Assembly (NCBI RefSeq): GCF_023973825.1
Contig: NW_027122930.1
Span: 41,958 to 105,957 of the forward strand
Source: Plasmodium brasilianum
Taxonomy: Eukaryota; Apicomplexa; Aconoidasida; Haemosporida; Plasmodiidae
DNA length: 64,000 bases
Reading direction: 5' to 3'
Shown here: piece after piece, positions 54,145 to 64,000 of the stretch
Layout: every line of letters begins with the position of its first letter
Position numbering within the stretch: position 1 is the first letter of the stretch
The notes under the pieces: model-generated
Told to the model about the DNA's origin: nothing
Seen by the model: only the letters and a program-made list of their open reading frames with translations
The model's database searches: none
Translations under genes and position numbers: made by a program

Positions 54145-56841
54145 TGTAAAATTAAACTTTTATGTCATTTTCAATAGAAAATAAAATACTTAGTGATATA
54201 TATGTTACACTTATGTACAAATTCATTAAAAAGCAATGTAAACAATAAATAAAGAAATGAATATATGTCTATAAAAATTATTCAAAAATAAAGATAAAAT
54301 AAATACGATACTATTTTTAAAATTAGTAGTAGAAAATTCCATTTAAACGAGATTCCCCTTAGAATGAAATATAAATAATTTTAAAACTTAAGCATATAAC
54401 ACAAGACGTTAAGGCAAAAGTGGATATACTTATATAACAATATGAGGTAGCGTTTATTTTCTCAGTATAACAGAATAAAAAACAACATTAGAAACAACAC
54501 CAATAATAATATTATATAAATAAAAAATGTAAAACCTTGGAATAAAAACATTAATCAAAATATAAAGTATATGTCTACTTTTTCTTTATAACTTTATTCA
54601 AAATTTTTATTATTTGTCCACTTTCAATTTAATATTACTAAAAATGTTACACATTATGTAACAGTTTTAACGTTTTTTTCTTCTATTGATATATATTATA
54701 TGTCATATTGTTGAAAGGGTATTTATGATTGGCGCTAAGGTAGATGAATTCTAATTTTAATTGTATTCAAATGGGAAAAATCCTAACCATTATTTTATAA
54801 TTCATAAATATGTTCTGCTCTAGCATTATTTTTATTTTTTTTTAACTACATTAATACCTTATTCTCTACATAACATACATATGATTAAAAAAATTGATAT
54901 ATGATAAATAATAAAAATAGTGTAACTACATTATAAATTTTTTGATAAAGTAAATTTTAATAATAACAAATATTATTTAAATGCCTATGTTTCGCTTTTA
55001 TTTTCTTCATATAAAAAGAAAAATACAACAAATATTCCCATAAATATAATAGCAAGTAACTTGTTTATGTTTATAGAATCTGAGAAATAGAAATGTAATA
55101 CTTATTTTATTGAGTTTCCAGATAGAATCCATTTCCATATTTTCTACACAATTTATTATTTATACATTCATATAAAAATAACAATTTATAAAAGGAGGAT
55201 TTCATTTCTCATCATATGAAATTTTTAGGCACCATGGTAATTTGTTAATTGTAAACTTCATGTACGCACTCATTTTTTTTATTGTACATAGTTACATATG
55301 TCTTTAAATTTTACTGTAAATACGAATTTTATTTATTAACAATATATAATATATTTTGCACTATACTTAATATTGCGTTCAAAATAATAAAAAAAAATAC
55401 ATGTAATATTGAAATTATAGAAAATTATTCAAACACTGAAATATTCATTTAGAAAGAATAAATGAAATAATTTTAATGATAATGAGGTTTCAAATTTTAT
55501 TTTTAATTATCATTTAGTTACAGTAAGCATATATTTAGTAAAAACGAAGTTCGGGGAACATGGTTCACAAATCTAATTAATATAAAAGCAAAATTTAGTC
55601 TGTTATAATTGTTAATTATTGTTTTTATTTAAACAGTAATTATTTATTAAAATATATATTTACATACATTGTCAACCACGTACTGTGACACATAACAAAA
55701 ATAAAATATAAAAGTAATAAAGTAATATTATCTTACAACTTCATTTATTTACTATCGAATTAATATATTTTAACCAGAATTAATCTATAAAAATTATTTG
55801 CTTAGTTCTAAAAATTCGATATATACTTAATTTAATTTTTATAAAGAAATAATTTTAGTGTTGCAAAGGTTGATTTCATTTATATATTAAAGATATAACA
55901 TTTAAACAAGAAAACATAAACTATTAGAAAAATATTTTTAAAATTCGAAATGTATTTCTTTTAGCTTTTTTTTAAGTTTACATGTAAAAAAATATTTCAT
56001 TTTCTTAAATCTATGAAGTATATTTTTTCTTTTTAAATAATAATTGATTGTATATTTAATAATATTTATAAACTTATAAAATAAAATAAGAATAGAAATG
56101 AAATTAAAATATAATCCATAAGTTCTTAAATAAGAATCCTATATAAATGGATACTACTTAATTATGTGTTTATAATTTTACTTTTATTCGATGTAAGGAA
56201 AATTAAAATTCTAATAAAAGGATTTTTACAGTTGATATAATTTGTAACACATTTCACCTAAATATATTATACATAATAAATATTAAGTTCTTTCTTAAGT
56301 AAAATAACATATATATATACATCAATACATCGAAATATATTTACTATGGTTCTTTTAATATAATCCAAGATATACTTGTTGTTAATTTTAAAATAATACA
56401 CTTTCTTATTTAACTGAACAAATAATAATTTTAGATTACAATTCACAATATAGAAAGAAATATATTTTATTATAAACGTTAATTTCTATAGTTATAAATA
56501 ATTATCCGTATTGTAATACAATACATAAACTTTTGAGCATAAGCACATATTATTTATAGAAATATATTTAAAAATATAAAGAAATACTTTATATCCTTGT
56601 TTTTATTAAGATATAATAATAATATATATTCAAATTTAAAAGCATTAAAATATTTAAATTCAAAAAGAGCAATGAAAATATATTTATGTTGTGCATTAAA
56701 AACACCAGTTATATATATATGTATTTATAATATTTTAAAAATTATATGTATTCTCATTAATCAATTCACAAAAAATATTACGCTTATTACTATATATTAA
56801 AATTTTCATCATATAAACATATGAATTTTTTATTATTCATT
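54145..56841. other. Non-coding spacer between PIR and the fam-m pseudogene
   Basis: No gene seen. The plus-strand frame at 56597-56800 is low complexity next to the 3' end of the fam-m pseudogene. It is the right-hand counterpart of 16459-19182. Confidence 0.5.
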
Positions 56842-57736
56842 TTACTCCTTTATTAACTTAATTTTGTTATATTTTTCATTATTTCTTAAAATCTTATAGA
56901 ACCCTACTATAAGCATAACATCTAACATAATCATAATTACGCTAAATAATGCTATAATAAGATAGTACAGTACGTTTTCTCCCCATGCTTCTACATTATC
57001 TTTCAATGTTTTCAATATTCCATTGTTTGTAATGCTTTCCCCTGCCTCTTTCAAGGACGGTAAACTTGATAACACGGGTACTCCTATTCCCAGCAAGAGA
57101 AAAATAAAAAACATAGCAACTCCAATTCTATACTTTCTAAATCTTATTTTGCTTAAATATATATCACAAATTTTCCTGTCTCTTTCAAGAAAATTATCGT
57201 AATCTTTTTTTTTAATCCGTTTGTTTTTGAAAAAAAAATGTTTTCTATCAAACATTCCGTTATTATAATCTATAACTTCGGTATATTATTGAGTCTTATT
57301 TAATAAATTTTTATTAGATATTTTGTTTTTACCATGGTCCATTTTTCACTAATAACTATATCCTTATTTTCATACTCTGTATTATTTGATATATTATGTT
57401 TTAACCCTAAAATATTTGAGTCCTTATCCTGTTTACATTTTGCCAGTAATTAAAAAGTTTTCGTACTTCTTTTCCTGGCAAGATTGCAGTTCTCAATTGG
57501 ATATTTAATAATCCTAATCTAAAAGGAAAAATAATAAATCAAGTAAATATTTGTTATATAAAGAATACAGAATTAATTCGATGCAACATTATTAATTAAA
57601 AACAAGTATAATATGTGTATAAAGCACGTATCCTTATATAGTACTGTAATACTATATTTTTAAGATGACATATACAACATAAAAAGATAAACTCAGAAAT
57701 CTTAATAAATAAGACTGGTTTAGTTATTTGTTTCAT
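56842..57736 (-). pseudogene. fam-m pseudogene, two exons, several lesions
   Basis: Exon 1 (57653-57736) is open and encodes MKQITKPVLFIKIS..., ending LCCICHLKNI before a GTATTA donor; the family Trp of WICH is Cys here. Exon 2 (56842-57518) begins IRIIKYPIENC after CCTTTTAG. It then has a TAA where paralogues have the RxL-type motif (KTF, stop, LLAKCKQ). A frame change in ISEKW..GKNK near 57330 and another TAA (NKTQ, stop, YTEVIDYNNGMFD) follow. After that the last 136 codons are open: KKDYDNFLERDRKICD, TM1 after FRKYRIGVAMF, TM2 and the tail NNEKYNKIKLIKE. Exon 2 length (677 nt) is not a multiple of three, consistent with the frameshift. It is the right-hand counterpart of the intact fam-m at 19183-20075. 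Confidence 0.87.
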
Positions 57737-59629
57737 TATATAGATATTTAATATTCCAATAAATTATGCAAGGAAAAAATTAATAATAGAATAAAGTACT
57801 TCTAATGATAAAGAATGCTATATTTATTTTAAAATTCCTTTATTATTGTTTCGTAAATATTTAATAAAATATGTATAACTATAATGAATTTTATTGTATG
57901 TACAAACATATTTGACTTTAAAAATGTGTTATATATTTTTTATCTTAATTTTATTTAAAATAAGAAAAACGTACATTAAAATAAATTTATAAGAATACAT
58001 ATATAAATACTCAAAATAGATAACTTAATTATTTAAAGAAGTGCACTGATTAAATAATTTTTTTATTGATCCTTTTAGATATAAACAAAGAAAAATAAAT
58101 TTATTTTTACACATTTCGATATATTTAGTATATATGCTATATATAACATATCAAATATATATATAGTTCATTTCTCTACATAATAAAATTGTAATTACTA
58201 ATTTTACGGATATTATCTTATTAATAATTCTAATTTTATAAGAATTATACTTTAGTAGAACCTATTATTATTGAAAAATATGGAACATTTTAACAATATA
58301 ATAATAGTATTAATGGAATTATAAATTAATATTGCAGTATATTGTACAATACGTTATAGTACTTTTATTATAATATATTTTTAATTTTCTATATAAGCTC
58401 ATCTAATGTTTAATTATCTATAATATATTTAACAAATTGTATTTATATTGTACCATGTAAACTCAGATACCTATATAATTTACACGGTTATAAAGAATGA
58501 TTCATTTTTCGTTGTATCAAAAGTTTTGATAATTATAATTTTTATTTATATTAAATTTTTTGCACTATTTATAAATGAATATTTTTTTATTTATAAAACT
58601 TATTTTTTTTTTAATTAAATATGTATAGTTAGGATATGTACTCAGTAAAAAGAATAAAGAAAACGAAAAAACAAATGTAATATTGGTGAAAAGTTGTTGC
58701 ATTCAAATTTATTAATTTTAATATATTCCCAATTAATTAAACTTATAAGTAATATACGGGATATAATATGTTTATTACAGATAAAAAAGTTTATCTATAT
58801 AATCTATTAAAATATATGATTTCGTTATATTCCTATTTATAGTGTTAGACTTATTGTGTTAATTGTTATATATTCTTTTAAAAATACGTAGTTTCCTAAA
58901 TATATTTTACAGTAGCAGCACAAAAAATCAACTTAAGTATAAGAATACATAATAAATTCTTAAAAATACTTTTAACAGCAACAATATATTATACCTCAAT
59001 ATTTCTGTTACTTATCTATTGTAATTGTGAGAATAATAAATATAAAAATATTATATGCCCAAAATATTACTGTAATCATATAATATATAACATTGATTAT
59101 CATCACTAAAAAGTGTTATATTTCATCTGAATAATTAAAAAATATCTAAATTTAAAATACTATTTATAAATTACAAAAAATAGATTCTCATAATTTAACA
59201 TTAATATATTCTTATTTCTTTGATATATTATTTTCGTGATAACATTTATGAATGCACTTATTTGGTTTTATTCAGAATTCCACGTAGTTCAATCTTCTGA
59301 TTTCTGCACTTCAAATAATGTTTCCATATAAAATAAATTTTAACACACTTAAAAAATTTATCATAATCTATATATAAATTATGAAAAAATGTTCTATTAT
59401 ATAATAAATAATGGAAAAAAAAAAATTATTCATAAGTAAAACTTTTCAGTTTTAGAGACATTCCTCGCTTATGAATATACTTTTTATCCATTTTTTTATA
59501 AAATAAATTCATATTTGTCTGAATTATTTATGCTTTCTCTAATATTAAGAAAAAATATACAAATAGTTTTAATTTTTATAAAATATATATTTTCTTATTT
59601 ATTAGGTATCAATACCGTGCATTAATTGT

Positions 59630-59664
<35 letters not shown>

Positions 59665-60571
59665 TTATTTAATTAAATTATTTTATATTTTTACTTTCCA
59701 AGAGGCTTGCATTGAGGAAAAAATAACCATAAAAAATAATACATTATTAACAGTGTATTTTAATATAATGAAGAGCAAAACCGTAAAGAGATTAACGTGA
59801 TAATCGACATTATATATTTCTATAAGTCCAAATAATAATTTGTACTTTTCTTTTATGAAAGAAAGTATAAAGTTAAATAATTAAATAATTGCAAATATTG
59901 CGCTTTTTATTTTATATAGAAAATAGAAACTAACTGTTTTGTAAAAAAGACTCTGGAAATACAAATAATCCAATAAATGCATATACATCTAACGTTACAA
60001 AGAAAATTAGTAAAATAAAAATACATAACGCTAAATAATAAATATATATCTATGTATGCGAGAAAATATATTCACTTAATTTCATTAAAAAAAGAAAAGA
60101 TGCGTTTAGAGTTAATTTAAAACTAATATTGCGTTTTCTTTATAACCTCAAATAATATACATTTTATGCTAGAAAGAGAAAAAAAAAAGAAAATAGAAAT
60201 TTTCATATAAAATGAAAATTAACGCACTTCAATAAAATTATATAAATCTTTCAATTATATAGTAATTTAAACTCTCACAATTAAATTTTTTATTAAATCA
60301 ATTTTAATAAAAATATGTATAATTAAGTCATAATATTTATCCAATGTTAAATAATACTTTATAATATATATTGAAGAATTCTTATACGTTCGAATTCGCA
60401 ATAAATTTATAAATATATTTTTTTTCTGTTGTTCATTAAAATGGCCATCTATGTTTATTAGCATTTATAAATTTCAAGCAATTATGTTTATGTTTAATAA
60501 GTGTACAACTAGACATATTACATGTTAATAAAAAGTTCTTTAAAGAAAGTAATATAATCCTTTCCATAAAT
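57737..60571. other. Non-coding spacer between fam-m pseudogene and fam-l
   Basis: No gene seen. The conserved TTAATTATTTAA...TTAAATAATTTTTTTATT block of the fam upstream region is recognisable near 58025-58075, but the GAATATAGAT element is eroded. The minus-strand frame at 60267-60464 is low complexity. Confidence 0.45.
59632..59660. repeat. (TA)n microsatellite
   Basis: A perfect TA dinucleotide run of about 29 bases, the longest in the window. Confidence 0.9.
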
Positions 60572-61560
60572 TTATCCTTTCCTAAACTTAATTTTTTCAA
60601 ATTTTTTAACTTTTTTATGGTAATAAATAATCCATAATATAAGTATGACACCTAATATAAAAAAAGGTAAGAAATACATTATAATTCCGAATGTATTACC
60701 TATTACATATGTATAATTCTCGGTTCCTTCTACCCATTCTGCACTTTTCGATAACCATGGTAAATGTGTCTTTACGAATACTATAAATTTAGACAACCAT
60801 CCATTTTTTATTTTGCTCAGTGATTTTAAAGGCTCCCATAAACCTGATACTTCCAGCAAACTTTTCTTAGAAACCAAGCCTAATGATAAATCAACTAAGA
60901 GAACCGCTAATAACAACAATAATAATATTAAAGGTATAGCAAGCCGGAAGCCGTATTTTTTACATGTTATTCTTTTGTAAACCTTGTTAGTAATTGTTCT
61001 GTTGCTTTTAAGAAAATCCATATAATCAAGTTCTTTGAATATTTTTTTTTCTAAAAAGGAATATTTTTTTGTTTCAAATGTATTCAATTTATTTTTCATA
61101 GCTTTTGCTTGCTTTCTCGCGTTCTTTGATGAAAATCCATCTGATTGTACATTTAATATTGTGACTCCCTTTTCATTATAAGATATATCTTTTCTTTTGC
61201 TCACTCCATTATTTGGTATTTCTCCGTTTAACTTTACGATGTTGGAATTATTGTTCTTGTGATATTTCGTTAGTAATCTATAAATTCTTGTATCATATTT
61301 TCTGCCAGCGATGCAGTTCTCTACCACATAATTGTTACACAGGATCTATAAGATGAAACAAAGCGTAAATATTTGTTATTTAATAAAATAAATAATCTTA
61401 TAGTAAAATAAAATATTAATGAAAACAAAAAACAAAAATATGTATTTTATAAATATCTATAATACTGTTATACCATATCTTTGTTAAAATGACACATCCA
61501 GTTTAAATGTATTAACAAAACAATTCTAATTAAAAAAAATAAATTCATTTTTTGCTCCAT
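60572..61560 (-). CDS. fam-l exported protein, intact, two exons (Cys-free loop)
   Basis: Predicted exported two-TM protein of the fam-l family. Exon 1 (61474-61560) encodes MEQKMNLFFLIRIV... and ends LNWMCHFNKDM before GTATAA. Exon 2 (60572-61345) follows CATCTTATAG in phase 0 and starts ILCNNYVVEN, giving 286 residues. A relaxed PEXEL-like motif (RIYRLLTKYHK, R-L-L near 52) is followed by a charged variable stretch. The fam-l core FETKKYSFLEKKIFKELDY and NRTITNKVYKRI come next, then TM1 (about 163-186) and a loop of about 60 residues with repeated Trp (GLWEPLK, NGWLSKF, LPWLSK, EWVEG). TM2 (about 247-270) and the basic tail YYHKKVKKFEKIKFRKG end the protein. The loop has none of the three cysteines found in the fam-l copies at 22778 and 34153. 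It is the right-hand counterpart of the fam-l at 22778-23796. Confidence 0.87.
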
Positions 61561-64000
61561 AATATAAATATTTTAATATTTCAGTATATTCAATAAATAA
61601 AAATCTAACAGTAATGGAATGTTCTAATTATAAGGAACAACATACATATTTTTTAAAATTATATATTTTCACTTAAATATATAATATATTGCATATAATT
61701 GTAATATCCTTTAGAACAGAGAAAAACAGAAATATCTTTAAATATATATTCCACAATTTTTATCTTAATATTTTTTTTTTGAATCCAAGTTTTCATTAAA
61801 ATAAAATGACATTAACTAATTCATAAACATTCAAAATATATAATTTAATTATTTAATGTAATGTAGTAATTAAATAATTTTTTTATTAATTTTTTTAGAA
61901 AAAAAAATATAATATTTCTATATATTTGCAAATTTGAGTATACATAGTATATGGAGTGTATAGAATATAGATAACATGTTGTTCTACATATTACCATAAT
62001 TATTACTGAATTTAATTATTTTTTTTCTTTAACAATTTTAATACTATAAACATAAGTTCCAGAAACAAGTAATTATTTTTAAAAAAGTATTAACTATTAT
62101 AATAAATTTATAAATGATAAGTAAGGAAAAAAATATTTAATACAACATTCTTTGATATATTAATTATAACACTTCTAGTCATTAATAATTTATCATAATT
62201 TAAAAAAATAGAATTTATTGAATTATACTAGATATGTAAGACATCATATATTCTAAATTTAAATGAATTATAAATTTTTACTTTTATATAATAGTTTCTA
62301 AAAAATATAATTTTTAGTCATCTTTAATTCATATGATTACTTGTACATGAAGGCTTTAAGGTTATTTGCAAAAACTAATTTTTTTTTTTTTTTTTTAATC
62401 AAATATAAATATTTAGAATATATATTAATACAATTAAAAAAAAACATTTATGTTATTTTAATAACGGTTTATGCTTATGTATGCTACTTATAAATAAATT
62501 TCTCCTTATGTATTAAAGCATATAAATACATTTAGAACCTATATTGTATGTTTTCACATTATTTATGATAGAATAAATTATATTCACTTATGTATACCAT
62601 TAATATATTAATTGTGCAAATTTATTTTAATAATAATACCAAGTTGTAAACATTCTAATTATAGTATATAACATACTTAACATAATAATTATTATATGTG
62701 GAATTATATTTTTTAATCTGAATATGCTATTTAATTGTACAGAATTTTTGAAATAATTATTATTTTAGCTTATTTAATATTCGTTCCATTATTTATTTTT
62801 CGTTTCAAAATATATTTGTTGAAAAATATCAAATTTATTGAAGATAAATTATTATGCAACTTTACTGAAATTTATATACTAGGTTAATAATACACATTGT
62901 TGTTTATTCTAATTTTTATTATAATTCATATATATATATGTTCACTGTTTATAATGGAATAACTACTTAAATTAATTAAATATTCTTAAAATCATTCTAA
63001 ACGGTAACATATATTAATATAAAAGGTACATATGTTATTGTAATATTTTGTTAATATATTCTTCTAAGCATTGTAATATTTTATAAATTATTTGACTTAT
63101 ATGTAATATCATACATTTATTTTTTTTAATCAATATATATGATTTCGTTTCTTATAAGTAAACATGATTGACATATTTTTTATTTAACAATATGTTATCA
63201 TATTTATTTCTCATATTATTCAATTTTTTGAAATCCTTTATCACTTCTATGAATTTCATGTTATTAAAATATATATAATTTTTTTCTCTATATAATTCTT
63301 TATTTTTTAAATATATTTAAAAAAAAATTAATACACTTATCCACTATTTAGTTTACTTTTTTGTTGTCTACTATTTTATGATTTATATTATGTGTAATTT
63401 TATATTCTGAAAAAAATACAATCTAGCTTTTAAACATATTTATATATGTTTACGATAAGTAATTATTTATATTAAATAATAATAGTATAACATATTCAAT
63501 AATAATGGACAAAATGCTTTCATTAATGGAATAAAATTGATTTAACTATATAGAATATAAAATAAGTACTTTTCTAAGTATTCATACTAATTATAAAATA
63601 AAATGTAATATAACATAATAAAGAACTAAATTATTAGAGATGAAATTCGACAATTATTAATATTATACATAAAATAATTTCTTTCTTACAGTTTCATATT
63701 CTCATTACATATAACGTAGATAATAAAATAAAAATAAATTTCCATATATATTAAATAATGCTATATTAAAAAATATGCAACATAATAATTTTTCATTATC
63801 TAAATAGATCCTACCCATTTTCTTTTTCCTATTTCATAGATATTATTCTCCTTAATGATTACATAAAAAAAAAAACATATATACGTAAATTGGTTTTATG
63901 ATGATAAATAAAAAAGAAATAAAACTTCTTTCCATGATCATATACCAGTTAAATAATAGTTCGCTTTAAAAATAAATAAAAAAATGCAATTATATATTTA
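61561..64000. other. fam-l upstream region and non-coding right edge
   Basis: The first 500 bp carry the shared fam upstream homology. That includes the block with ATTCATAAACATTCAAAATA near 61820-61840 and the element at 61955-61981. Beyond about 62.3 kb nothing coding was seen to the window end. Confidence 0.45.
61955..61981. promoter_or_regulatory. Shared upstream element of fam-l/fam-m genes (copy 6)
   Basis: GTGTATAGAATATAGATAAC lies about 395 bp upstream of the fam-l start at 61560, the same spacing as at the fam-m locus (20470). Confidence 0.4.

Larger units (their letters stand above)
38540..62300. repeat. Right copy of a ~23 kb segmental duplication
   Basis: Direct-orientation partner of the block at about 1.0-24.5 kb. 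Protein divergence between the copies is considerable (roughly half of PIR and STP1 residues agree by eye), so the duplication is not recent unless diversifying selection has been strong. The fam-l at 34153 would pair with a position left of the window. Confidence 0.75.

Noticed and set aside
1..64000. CRISPR arrays, tRNA, rRNA and bacterial-type mobile elements
   Set aside because: None seen; the sequence is eukaryotic subtelomere and its repeats are gene families, microsatellites and the block duplication.

Overview
The window is extremely A+T-rich eukaryotic DNA with short, intron-split genes that belong to variant multigene families of malaria parasites. Four families are recognisable: PIR proteins, STP1 (a SURFIN relative), and two families of two-exon, two-TM exported proteins that I recognise as fam-l and fam-m. 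Fam-l and fam-m are, as far as I know, characteristic of the Plasmodium malariae lineage. The window is therefore read as the interior of a P. malariae-type subtelomere. No telomere repeat array, rRNA, tRNA or housekeeping gene was seen.

Layout. PIR and STP1 genes lie on the + strand and all fam-l/fam-m genes on the - strand. Left block: a decayed fam-l-like gene (1799-2622), an unrecognised coding relic (4909-5118), an intact four-exon STP1 (8781-11302), a broken three-exon PIR (15314-16458), an intact fam-m (19183-20075) and an intact fam-l (22778-23796). A gene-poor middle follows (23.8-34.1 kb), with a compositionally different island at about 29.0-31.5 kb. Right block: a fam-l with one premature stop (34153-35175), an intact fam-m (39326-40220), two faint coding relics (about 40.9-42.6 kb), a broken STP1 (46416-48974), an intact PIR (52955-54144), a broken fam-m (56842-57736) and an intact fam-l (60572-61560).

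The main finding is that the left and right blocks are copies of one another at a nearly constant offset of about 37.5-37.8 kb. Gene order, strand, spacing, intron positions and even non-coding DNA correspond from about 1 kb to at least 23.8 kb, matched by about 38.5 kb to at least 61.5 kb. The copies have decayed in a complementary way: STP1 is intact on the left and broken on the right, PIR is broken on the left and intact on the right, and fam-m is intact on the left and broken on the right. Together they keep one working copy of each module.

A second finding is a shared 5' region upstream of the fam-l/fam-m genes. It includes a short element on the + strand close to GTATAGAATATAGATAA, about 340-430 bp from the start codon in six of the seven loci.

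Roles. All these products are presumed to act in the infected red cell. Fam-l and fam-m have an N-terminal hydrophobic leader and two TM helices and are thought to be exported. PIR and STP1 have variable Cys-containing ectodomains, one TM helix and a cytoplasmic tail. Exon boundaries given here were worked out by hand from splice signals, frame and paralogue comparison.
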